A stretch of DNA of 21,888 bases. Origin: a virus. The DNA is taken from IMG/VR virus record IMGVR_UViG_3300010233_001178, positions 1-21,888 of that record; one strand, written 5' to 3'. Positions 6,970 through 13,922 of the stretch are shown piece by piece. Position 1 is the stretch's first letter; each line of letters begins with the position of its first letter. The notes beneath the pieces are model-generated. The model worked only from the letters and a program-made list of their open reading frames with translations. It ran no database searches and had not been told where the DNA came from. The translations under genes and the position numbers were made by a program.

Positions 6970-7429
6970 TCCTGGGCCTACGCAGAGCGCGTTGGTCTCG
7001 TTCGACAGTGTTCCGAACTATTGCTTATTGCAGAGCAACGAAGAGATTCTCAAAGTCCTACAGGATATCAGATATCTCTACGGGGACATTAGGGCACCCC
7101 TAGTTATCGAAAAGATTGAGAACCAAGGGATGGGCGCTGTTGGCGACGAGACGTTTGAGACGGTCTACTGGTCCGGTAGATTCGCGCAAGCTTATGGCAC
7201 TGACAAGGTTGACCGTATTGGAAGAAAAGCGGTAAAACTGCATATCTGCGGCAGCGCCCGCGCGAACGACTCTAACATTCGCTGCGCCCTAATAGACCGC
7301 TTCGGTGGGAAAGATGCGGCAATCGGAAAAAAGTCTTGTCCTGGACCTCTGTACATGATAAAATCGCACCTGTGGGCGGCTCTGGCGGTGGCCATAACTG
7401 CCCACGATAAATCCATGGCTGGAATTTAG
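6941..7429 (+). CDS. RuvC-like Holliday junction resolvase
   Basis: The start is the GTG at 6941, preceded by AAGGGGAAG at 6928-6936; the longer frame back to 6845 lacks a site and reads as low-quality protein. The 162-residue product has the RNase H-like layout of RuvC. The first strand is IVLGLDPGPTQSA with catalytic Asp 10, the second acidic site lies in LVIEKIENQGM (Glu 57 or Glu 60), and a C-terminal helix reads IKSHLWAALAVAITAHD (139-156). RuvC enzymes cut four-way junctions; in phages they debranch DNA before packaging. The usual C-terminal aspartates of E. coli RuvC (DAADALA) are replaced here by HLWAALA, leaving His 143 at one position. Length fits the family. Confidence 0.85.
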   Translation: MAGKIVLGLDPGPTQSALVSFDSVPNYCLLQSNEEILKVLQDIRYLYGDIRAPLVIEKIENQGMGAVGDETFETVYWSGRFAQAYGTDKVDRIGRKAVKLHICGSARANDSNIRCALIDRFGGKDAAIGKKSCPGPLYMIKSHLWAALAVAITAHDKSMAGI

Positions 7430-7475
7430 GGCGCTGGCGAAGCGGAGACGGGCGGTATAGCAGAGAAAGGGAAAT

Positions 7476-7880
7476 GTGGAAGATTTTAATTTAACAAATG
7501 TTTTCGAGGTGATTGGCGGCATCGTGACGTTGATCCTCGTGTGGTCATTGGTGGGTTATCCAAAGTGGAGGGTGTGGGCTGCGCATCAAGCCGGATTGGC
7601 GGATTTGCAACGCGCGAAGAACGAGCAGCAAATTCAAGTATTCCAAGCTCAGGGGCGCTTGGACGCCGCGCAGTTGAACAAAAAAGCCGCTGTCATCGAG
7701 GCTGAGGCTGTCTCCGCGCAGATCAAGGAGATCGGCGAGCAACTTACGGCCCACGGCCTCTATTTGCGCTGGCAGTGGATCAAGATGATGGAGGAAATCG
7801 ATACAGACCATTCCGTCATCTACGTTCCCACTGAGGCGAATCTTCCCATTCTGGAAGCTGGACGCGCACATAAAGATTAG
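7476..7880 (+). CDS. Membrane protein resembling the C-terminal part of prohibitin/SPFH proteins
   Basis: The start is the GTG at 7476, after AAAGGGAAA; an out-of-frame ATG at 7474 stops at once. The 134-residue product has a single membrane helix (residues 11-27), then a helical, Ala/Gln/Glu-rich coiled coil (38-90). The closing segment contains YLRWQWIKMM and IYVPTEANLPILEAGR (115-130). That final motif and the coiled coil look like the C-terminus of prohibitin/Band-7-type proteins, but the SPFH domain itself is absent. Small phage membrane proteins with a similar ending are familiar to me. The role is unknown; membrane scaffolding or superinfection exclusion are options. Confidence 0.75.
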   Translation: MEDFNLTNVFEVIGGIVTLILVWSLVGYPKWRVWAAHQAGLADLQRAKNEQQIQVFQAQGRLDAAQLNKKAAVIEAEAVSAQIKEIGEQLTAHGLYLRWQWIKMMEEIDTDHSVIYVPTEANLPILEAGRAHKD

Positions 7881-7900
7881 CCTAGGGAGCGAGGGAGAAA

Positions 7901-8206
7901 ATGGCAAAGTACACAGCAACGCCGTGGGAGTGGTTCAAGGATTCCTATTGTGGGAAGCTTCCAGAGACAGCACAGGCGATCCATTCCGGCAATTGGAATC
8001 AGATTATTACCAACCGCATTTACGGTAAGAACACTGCTGAAATCGAAGCCAACACACAACTCATCGTCGCCGCCGTCAACTCCTACGCCAAGCTGGGCGA
8101 ACGAGCAATCGAAGCAGCGGAAGGGGATCTTCTGGACACTTCGCAGTGGTGGGAGTGCGCCCGTCCGTGGAAATTGCAAAAACCTAAAGCCCTGGAGGCA
8201 AGATGA
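7901..8206 (+). CDS. Hypothetical 101-aa protein
   Basis: The ATG at 7901 has GAGGGAGAAA just upstream. The 101-residue product has a Trp-rich N-terminus (TPWEWFKD) and a middle reading ANTQLIVAAVNSYAKLGE, a phrase common in small phage proteins that report per-sample-like helical repeats. It is probably helical and cytoplasmic. No catalytic motif is seen. It starts a run of tightly coupled small accessory genes that lasts to 9940. Confidence 0.7.
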   Translation: MAKYTATPWEWFKDSYCGKLPETAQAIHSGNWNQIITNRIYGKNTAEIEANTQLIVAAVNSYAKLGERAIEAAEGDLLDTSQWWECARPWKLQKPKALEAR

Positions 8207-8400
8207 ACTCGATGGAACAGGCGCAGCGCAAGATAAACATTATTCTCGGCTACGGTAATCATTCCCATGCAGAGACTTTGGCATTCAAGCTCGCCCTGCA
8301 AGCGATAGCAGATGCGGAGAGGTGCTCTACGTCCCACATGGGGGGAATATGTGAACGCTGCGCCCCTGTGCGCCGACTAGTGGAGGAACTTTGCAAATGA
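8203..8400 (+). CDS. Hypothetical 65-aa protein with Cys/His cluster
   Basis: The ATG at 8203 overlaps the previous stop (ATGA) and has GGAGG at 8194-8198. The 65-residue product is a helix followed by a small cluster of possible metal ligands: CSTSHMGGICERCAP holds Cys, His, Cys and Cys. A small zinc-binding knuckle is possible, with CxxC at ICERC. No function can be named. The stop overlaps the next start. Confidence 0.65.
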   Translation: MNSMEQAQRKINIILGYGNHSHAETLAFKLALQAIADAERCSTSHMGGICERCAPVRRLVEELCK

Positions 8401-8729
8401 CCCGCGCACAAAATATCGCAGCACAGGAAGTGTGCGAGCGGGCGACGAAAGGGCCGTGGCAAACCGGATACGAAATCGATTGTTCACAAATTAAACGCGA
8501 TGAAGACATTATTTTCATCGCTCTAACCCGCGATCCCAAAGTAGGCTACGAAGCTATACTGCGGGAACATCTGCGGCTGATGGATGCGCTTGATGTGTTG
8601 CGTAAGGAATATGGCCTCATGACATGGGACGATTGGGATGCACTGAGCGCTACTGAGAAGATTTTAAAGTTAGTCGAATCGATCAATTCACAATGGCAAG
8701 GAAGACTGAATTCAGAAAGGAAACTATGA
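8397..8729 (+). CDS. Hypothetical protein, weakly Ead/Ea22-like
   Basis: The ATG at 8397 overlaps the previous stop (ATGA); GGAGG at 8382-8386 serves it, and a TTG at 8391 is an alternative start. The 110-residue product begins QEVCERATKGPWQTGYE and continues with IIFIALTRDP. This order (a helix, an A-T-x-G-P-W turn, then an FIA strand and a Leu-rich helix) is the pattern of Ead/Ea22-like phage accessory proteins. Those proteins have no firmly known function. The match is by eye and weak. Confidence 0.65.
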   Translation: MTRAQNIAAQEVCERATKGPWQTGYEIDCSQIKRDEDIIFIALTRDPKVGYEAILREHLRLMDALDVLRKEYGLMTWDDWDALSATEKILKLVESINSQWQGRLNSERKL

Positions 8730-8950
8730 AACACGAAGATATCAAACTAGCAGTAAAACGGGCCGCTGAGCGAATGCTTAGTGGAGATAACGGGAGGACT
8801 GCGTGCATGGATGTTGCGATTCTCGTAAATCATGCGTTGGGCCGAGACAATGAGTTCAATATCATCGCCGTTAAGATGGTGCTCTCTGATCCCGAAAGAA
8901 CGTATACGGGGAGGGAGGCCATAAGGTACAGCCCGGGTGGCGGCAATTAG
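8726..8950 (+). CDS. Hypothetical 74-aa protein
   Basis: The ATG at 8726 overlaps the previous stop (ATGA) and has AAAGGAAA upstream. An ATG at 8693 would overlap more of the previous gene. The 74-residue product is helical for its first half (IKLAVKRAAERMLS), with a short hydrophobic strand and a Gly-rich end (SPGGGN). No motif is recognised. It belongs to the coupled run of small genes. Confidence 0.65.
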   Translation: MKHEDIKLAVKRAAERMLSGDNGRTACMDVAILVNHALGRDNEFNIIAVKMVLSDPERTYTGREAIRYSPGGGN

Positions 8951-8997
8951 TCGGATTGATGAATTGGGCGGCGCACCCGCGCAAGAGAAGGAGCAAA

Positions 8998-9516
8998 GTG
9001 ACAAACCTTGAAGAGATCCTGAAGCCCATAATCTGCCTTCACGGAGATGGGCAAAGACCGCACTGCGATTCGTGCTTTCAGATTTATAGGGAGCGAGTTC
9101 GCCGCGAGTTCGAGCGGCTGAGTGAAGAACAACGAGTAACTCAAGAGGCGTGGTTGGGTGCTGGTCGTGAGATCGCAGTGCTCCGCGCCGAAAACGCACG
9201 GCTGATCGCGGAGCGGGATGCGGCCCGGGAATATCAAAGCGACCACGAGGGGTTGTTGACATTCACACAAGGACAAGTCGCAACAGCATATCGCGATATC
9301 GATGAACTTCACATGAAACTCACCGCAGCCGAACAACGCATCGCAGAGGCAGAGGGGCGGGAGAAGAAGTTGCTGGAGGCGCTGAAAAAGTTTGGAATCC
9401 ACTATCCAGATTGTAGGATGATTTGGCCCACCAAACCACACGGCGGCGAATGTGACTGTGGCTATAGTGCCGCCCTCGCAGCCACCAAAGAGAGCGCGGG
9501 AGGTGAGAAGGGATGA
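8998..9516 (+). CDS. Coiled-coil protein with Cys/His-rich ends
   Basis: The start is the GTG at 8998, with AAGGAG at 8987-8992. The 172-residue product has a cysteine-rich N-terminal piece (CLHGDGQRPHCDSC, about 14-27), a long charged coiled coil (30-137) and a C-terminal piece (HYPDCRMIW, then GGECDCGYSAALA). The C-terminal phrase of a spaced Cys plus CxCGxxAAL recurs in many small phage proteins, where it may bind zinc. The ends could form a metal site while the coiled coil dimerises. The function is unknown. The end overlaps the next start (ATGA). Confidence 0.72.
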   Translation: MTNLEEILKPIICLHGDGQRPHCDSCFQIYRERVRREFERLSEEQRVTQEAWLGAGREIAVLRAENARLIAERDAAREYQSDHEGLLTFTQGQVATAYRDIDELHMKLTAAEQRIAEAEGREKKLLEALKKFGIHYPDCRMIWPTKPHGGECDCGYSAALAATKESAGGEKG

Positions 9517-9656
9517 TGTTGATCGCTTCTATGATTCTGATTGTGGGCATTTGCATTGCGGTGCAAATAATATGTATGAGCGTTGATTTGCACAAGCAAC
9601 TCAAACGCATTGCTGACGCGCTGGAGAGAGCGGGGAAAGAGAAGGAGACAAAATGA
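9513..9656 (+). CDS. 47-aa single-pass membrane peptide
   Basis: The ATG at 9513 overlaps the previous stop (ATGA) and is preceded by a strong GGGAGGTGAG site at 9498-9507. The frame ends at 9656, overlapping the next start. The peptide opens with a hydrophobic helix (about residues 2-22, MLIASMILIVGICIAV and onward) and closes with a charged amphipathic helix (LHKQLKRIADALERAGKEKE). This is a typical short phage membrane peptide. The function is unknown, but coupling on both sides and the good ribosome site make the gene convincing. Confidence 0.7.
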   Translation: MMLIASMILIVGICIAVQIICMSVDLHKQLKRIADALERAGKEKETK

Positions 9657-9940
9657 AACTTTGGGAGATCCTGCGCGATGTGCGAGAGGGGAAGCTGCCA
9701 CTGGACACGCGCATTCGGGTTCCGTTGTGGACGCCGCTCTATGCGGAAGGAGTCATCGGAATGGAATTAACAGCACAACGTATTAGGGCCACAGACTGGG
9801 AGATCGTGCATCCGATGCCGAGCGATACGGAAATGTTGGATTGGTGGCTAAAGCAAGTTAATCCCAATCCAACCCAGCAGGTTTCCTGGTGTTTTCGGGA
9901 TCGCGCGGCCATAGCCGCCGAGATACGGAGGGGCAAGTGA
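9653..9940 (+). CDS. Hypothetical 95-aa protein, last gene of the + block
   Basis: The ATG at 9653 overlaps the previous stop (ATGA), with AAGGAGA upstream. The 95-residue product resembles a type often seen among small phage accessory proteins: a helical start (LWEILRDVREGK), a strand region and the phrase ATDWEIVHPMP. No catalytic residues are visible. Its last codons and stop lie inside the hairpin at 9927-9951, so it ends the rightward transcription unit. Confidence 0.7.
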   Translation: MKLWEILRDVREGKLPLDTRIRVPLWTPLYAEGVIGMELTAQRIRATDWEIVHPMPSDTEMLDWWLKQVNPNPTQQVSWCFRDRAAIAAEIRRGK

Positions 9941-9957
9941 GCGGCCCCTCCCATTTT
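9927..9957 (+). terminator. GC-rich hairpin terminator between convergent blocks
   Basis: A perfect 8-base stem, GGAGGGGC at 9927-9934 and GCCCCTCC at 9944-9951, encloses a 9-base loop. It is followed on the + strand by CATTTT (9952-9957). This is the form of a factor-independent terminator for the rightward genes. The stem covers the last codons of the upstream gene. On the - strand no T-run follows, so the effect on leftward transcription is less certain. Confidence 0.7.
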
Positions 9958-12900
9958 ACGGCTTGATGAGGATCGTGATCGGCCCCGTCGTGCCCACTTG
10001 GGCATACTCGGGCGTCCCATGAACTACCGGGATAGGCTGCGTCGTTGCCGCACTCAGCACCGTGGGGCTCACGATCGCGCCGCCTGAGAGCGTGCTGCCG
10101 TACTGCATGGCCGTTGCCGCGCTCCACAGGAACGGGAAGTTAGTGGTCCCGCTCCCGGCCGCTTTCGTGGTGAAGGGATACTGGCCGCCGCCCGTGCCGA
10201 TCATGACGATGTTGTTGCCGCAATCGAGCTTGGGGTAGTAGGCGGTCGATGCTGACAGCCCCGTAATGAGCAGGTTGCGGTCAAGGCCATTCTGCACGCT
10301 GGTAGCGGCGCTGTCGGCCACCTGAGCCACTTGGTTGCCGCTGATCCTTGCAGGAGCGCTGTAGAGCGTTGCTGTGCAAGCCGCCGAGGTGGGCGCGGTA
10401 TAGCGAATCACAACCGATGTGCTGCCGATGTCGTAGAAGAGATGCGCGGCCACGTCCCAGTTCCGCACGCCAGCTTTTGCCCCGCTGGTCATCATGGCGA
10501 GCATCTGGCAATCTACGCCAAGATCCGTGCCATCGTCAGATAACAAAGTTGCGCTTCCGTTCTGCGCGCTGTATGGGCTCGTATTCCCCAGGCAAAAGTC
10601 CGATACATTCGTACTGGACTGCGATGCGTTAGAGAAGCCAATCGCGGCATTATTCGCCGGAAAGCCAGTCATTGCTTTGTTGAACTGCCCACCAGTGTTG
10701 TTGTATCCCGTCGAGTCCGCGCCCTTCAGGACGTTATTGGTGAACGTGGAAGTGATGTAAAACGCCGAGATTGAATTAGGGCTGGAAGTTGGAGTCCAGC
10801 ACTGCCCGTGATAGTCTCCCACATGCAAGTTGTTCTTGTGTGTGACGTTGTAAACGTAAGGGATGCCCGCGCAAGTTGAATCGCCCGGATCTAAGATTGC
10901 AGGTGTATTATTGGTCTGAAAGCCGCTATCCGGTCCCCAGGTGGTATTATGAATCCCCGCCTCGATGACACTGTTCACAAGTGGCATCGGCTGGGACCAC
11001 TGGATGGGCTGATCGAAGCCTAAATAACCGCATCCCACCAGATTGACTCCGCAACTGTTCGGGTCGATCACAAATAGATTGTTGGTTGTAATGTGGTTGC
11101 CTGACGGTTGAGGACAAGTAATCACTCCAAAACCGCAAAAACTAACGCGCACGAATGGCTCGTAAACGTGGAAGACCGCGTTGTACGAGATCGTGATATT
11201 GCGATCCTGCATCCCCGGACCAGACCCCGGCTCTGCTGAGTTATTCCATGCTTCGCCAGACTGTGCCTGAGCCCAGGAGTAGTTCAGGACGTTTCCAATG
11301 TAGGTAAAGTTAAGGCCGTTCTTATGCTCGGCGATGTCTTTGAAGAATGGGCTGCCGCATACGGCTGTCCCGGCATTGCAGTTGAAGGGCGTGCTCGCGG
11401 TCGTGTGCCATGCTAAATCTGAACCACACTGGTACCACTGAAGCGTAGAATCCTGATACCATTCTCCTCCTGCGTTTAGCGGATCGGATGTGGCGTCATA
11501 CCAACAATTCCCCGTTGGAACGTGGTTATAAACGGTAATCGTTATATCTACGACAAGCCCCGTTCCGCTACCGCTTGTCGCAGTAGTGCTCACATTTCCC
11601 GCTGAGGTATACCCTGAACCTGCGCTTGTAAAAGCCACCGCAGTAACCACGCCACCACTAACAGACTTGACTATTCCGGTCGCATTCCCGCCCCCGCCAC
11701 TAATCGAGAAGGTATCATTGACTGCGTACCCGCTCCCGCTCCCGCCCGCGCCATGCACTGCTATGGCAACCGCTTGCGTCACCTTCCACGGCGGCGGTTT
11801 GAAATAGTAATTGCTCGTGAACGTATGCGCCTGATTCGTCGCTCCACTTTGGCTCCCACAGCCACCATAGATGGTGTTCTCACCAGACCCCTCAAGGAAA
11901 TTATTAGAGATCTGTGTCGGGCCGATGGCTCCGCAGCCAGAAACAGCATGCGCCTCACCGCTGGTAAAACCGGAAATCCAGGAGTCATGAATCCATAAAT
12001 ACCGGGCATTTTCTAGGACTCCCGTAGTGCTGGGGCTCGTAGAGCCTCCCTGCTGATGCAGGTAAACGTGGTCGAACTCAAAGCGGCTGGCCGATCCGAG
12101 CAAAGAGCTTGTTTCCTGAGCGTTTCCAATAATCAGAAAATTGAATACCCCGCCCGAGGCATCCTCAATCTCAAGTCCTCGGAATGCCCAATTATTCGGT
12201 ATTTGATTGCCTCCAGATGCGAGAGGCCCAGAACCGATATTGGTCAGAGTCACGATATTGGAGCATCCCGAATCGGTTGCTACCTGCCAGCTTTGCCCGC
12301 TGAGATTGCAAACGTAATAGGTCGTGTCAAGCTGTAAGGGCGCAGGGGCGGTTCCGAATTGTTGTGCTCCTGTCGCAGCAAAGGTGACGGGGATACCGTT
12401 CACCCAGTTCGCTCCAAGCGGATAGTTCACCGGGACGTTGTTTGTAAACGTGGACGTGCTCACGTTCACCTGAATCGGCACGCCCAGAATCACATCGTTC
12501 AAGATGCAGGGAGCCGTGCAGGTTCCAGGGTTCACGGCGGTTCCACCAGGAGTCAGCGCGACATTAAATTGCACGCACGTCCCGAGCGAAACTACGCAAT
12601 CCCTAACGTAATATTTGGTGAACTGCGTGAGGCCGGAAGGCATGATCTGCGTGGCGTTACCGCCTTGGGCTAAGTCAAAATAGACCTGTGACCCATTCGC
12701 TAGATCCGGCCATGTGTGGCTCGTCGAATCCGCATCACAATAATAGTTTATGTCCGGCGTCAATTGGGTAAGGATGCATGTCGTACCGCCGCCGTTGATA
12801 AGCCCTGTGCCGTGCGTCTCGGCCAGAGACGTAGCGCTCACACCATTCGTTACTTGCCCCTTGCCGTAGTTGGATGAATCATTGGTTGGATTCGTCCGCG

Positions 12901-13189
12901 TACCGGCAGGAGGAAACAGATTCCACTTGGAGCTTTGAACCGTGGTGGTTTTATTGCAGCCTGCAAAATACGGCAGCGCCGCGTCATAGTTGACGAAGCT
13001 GCCATCGGCAATGTCGATGATGGTGTCACCACAGGCCGCGATGGGCGCGGAGCCGCTCAGCGTGCGTCCAAAGGTCTTATATGGCGTCGAGATCGAACCG
13101 TTGCCTGTGCTGTCGTTGCCTGCGCTGCCGAAATAGATGTTGGCCGCCCAGATCGGCGAGCAGAGCAGAATGCAGAGAAGTTTCTTCAT
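9956..13189 (-). CDS. Secreted-type right-handed beta-helix fibre/spike-like protein
   Basis: The 1077-residue product starts at the ATG at 13189. Residues 1-16 are a Sec signal peptide ending IWA. Residues 17-50 (YFGSAGNDSTGNG, TPYKTF) are the usual opening of parallel beta-helix proteins such as polysaccharide lyases and tailspikes. Two related modules follow at about 165-222 and 262-321, each with a TKYYV or TTYYV strand. Beta-helix rungs resume at 332-468. A Gly/Ser-rich repeat module (473-553, with GSGYAVND and GSGYTSAG) is inserted, then more rungs run from 615 to 900 and a fibronectin III-like domain lies near 922-1008. About 26 cysteines occur after the signal. It may bind or cleave host-surface glycans. 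Catalytic residues cannot be assigned. Alternatively it could be a captured bacterial secreted protein. Confidence 0.8.
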   Translation of the reverse strand: MKKLLCILLCSPIWAANIYFGSAGNDSTGNGSISTPYKTFGRTLSGSAPIAACGDTIIDIADGSFVNYDAALPYFAGCNKTTTVQSSKWNLFPPAGTRTNPTNDSSNYGKGQVTNGVSATSLAETHGTGLINGGGTTCILTQLTPDINYYCDADSTSHTWPDLANGSQVYFDLAQGGNATQIMPSGLTQFTKYYVRDCVVSLGTCVQFNVALTPGGTAVNPGTCTAPCILNDVILGVPIQVNVSTSTFTNNVPVNYPLGANWVNGIPVTFAATGAQQFGTAPAPLQLDTTYYVCNLSGQSWQVATDSGCSNIVTLTNIGSGPLASGGNQIPNNWAFRGLEIEDASGGVFNFLIIGNAQETSSLLGSASRFEFDHVYLHQQGGSTSPSTTGVLENARYLWIHDSWISGFTSGEAHAVSGCGAIGPTQISNNFLEGSGENTIYGGCGSQSGATNQAHTFTSNYYFKPPPWKVTQAVAIAVHGAGGSGSGYAVNDTFSISGGGGNATGIVKSVSGGVVTAVAFTSAGSGYTSAGNVSTTATSGSGTGLVVDITITVYNHVPTGNCWYDATSDPLNAGGEWYQDSTLQWYQCGSDLAWHTTASTPFNCNAGTAVCGSPFFKDIAEHKNGLNFTYIGNVLNYSWAQAQSGEAWNNSAEPGSGPGMQDRNITISYNAVFHVYEPFVRVSFCGFGVITCPQPSGNHITTNNLFVIDPNSCGVNLVGCGYLGFDQPIQWSQPMPLVNSVIEAGIHNTTWGPDSGFQTNNTPAILDPGDSTCAGIPYVYNVTHKNNLHVGDYHGQCWTPTSSPNSISAFYITSTFTNNVLKGADSTGYNNTGGQFNKAMTGFPANNAAIGFSNASQSSTNVSDFCLGNTSPYSAQNGSATLLSDDGTDLGVDCQMLAMMTSGAKAGVRNWDVAAHLFYDIGSTSVVIRYTAPTSAACTATLYSAPARISGNQVAQVADSAATSVQNGLDRNLLITGLSASTAYYPKLDCGNNIVMIGTGGGQYPFTTKAAGSGTTNFPFLWSAATAMQYGSTLSGGAIVSPTVLSAATTQPIPVVHGTPEYAQVGTTGPITILIKP

Positions 13190-13192
13190 AAA

Positions 13193-13921
13193 CTATTTCC
13201 AGGAAAAAAATACCGTCCACCAGGGCTGTCCGCTGAGAGTTGCGCCAAAAGATCCGAATACTGAGCCCGCCGTAGGCTGCACGTATGACTCAGCCGCATT
13301 GCCGTTAGAATTGCTAGTAGCTGAAGCCACAAGCGACCATGACACGTTGGTTCCGGCTGAAAAAGTATTCCCACCACCTCCCCCGTAATAGGTAATTGCC
13401 GTTAGCAAATCCCCGTTGCTGGTAGTGGTGCCCGAGGCGCTGTTAAATGGCCCCGCTCCGGTTTGATTTGCTGCCGATTGGGCGAAAACGTCAAAGGATG
13501 TTGTGCCGGATAGCTCAAGTCCAAACATAGATGGATAATCCAGCAGAGAGGTAGCGGTGATTGTGGTCGCTCCACCACCTGCCGACAAAAGATAAATACA
13601 ATTTGCATAAACCTGATTTACAGTGTCGAACTGATAGTTAGCAATGACGGTGACAAGCGATCCTAAGTTAGAATCTCCTGTCCATGCGAGTGTCCGGGGA
13701 CCGATATTTACCATGCATAACACAAGCGTGTGCCCTGCCGTGATATTGCTTGCGAATGTACAGGAAATTGCAGTTTGAGCACCAGCCAAGGTGGGAGCGA
13801 CGCAGCCCTGAACCACACCCTTGCTGGGAGCCGCTGCGGTCGGAGCGAACGATATAGGCGTGAGGATTTGCGCTGAGGAAAGCGAAGCGAACGCCAGTAA
13901 AAATAGAAGAATTTTGCGCAT
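13193..13921 (-). CDS. Secreted-type beta-sandwich surface protein
   Basis: The 242-residue product starts at the ATG at 13921, one base after the upstream stop. A signal peptide is evident (RKILLFLLAFASLSSA, cleavage before Gln). The rest has the strand order of a beta-sandwich type common in bacterial secreted proteins: an opening SCTFASNITAGHTLVL, then VTVIANYQF, a FGLELSGTTSFDVFA strand, a TTTSNGDLLTAITYY strand and a final WWTVFFSWK. I know the pattern but no family name for it. Four cysteines remain after cleavage. It lies between two fibre-like genes and may form an accessory of the same surface structure. Confidence 0.75.
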   Translation of the reverse strand: MRKILLFLLAFASLSSAQILTPISFAPTAAAPSKGVVQGCVAPTLAGAQTAISCTFASNITAGHTLVLCMVNIGPRTLAWTGDSNLGSLVTVIANYQFDTVNQVYANCIYLLSAGGGATTITATSLLDYPSMFGLELSGTTSFDVFAQSAANQTGAGPFNSASGTTTSNGDLLTAITYYGGGGGNTFSAGTNVSWSLVASATSNSNGNAAESYVQPTAGSVFGSFGATLSGQPWWTVFFSWK

Positions 13922-13922
13922 A

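Noticed and set aside
7430-7475. Possible promoter in the gap before the prohibitin-like gene
   Set aside because: The gap is 46 bases and I see no convincing -35/-10 pair.
8747-9441. Leftward frames of 171 and 164 residues
   Set aside because: Both lie opposite coupled + strand small genes that have good ribosome sites, and neither resembles a known protein.
11580-11760. CRISPR-like or tandem DNA repeat
   Set aside because: The repetition is at protein level, from Gly/Ser-rich codons; there are no regular identical units with spacers.
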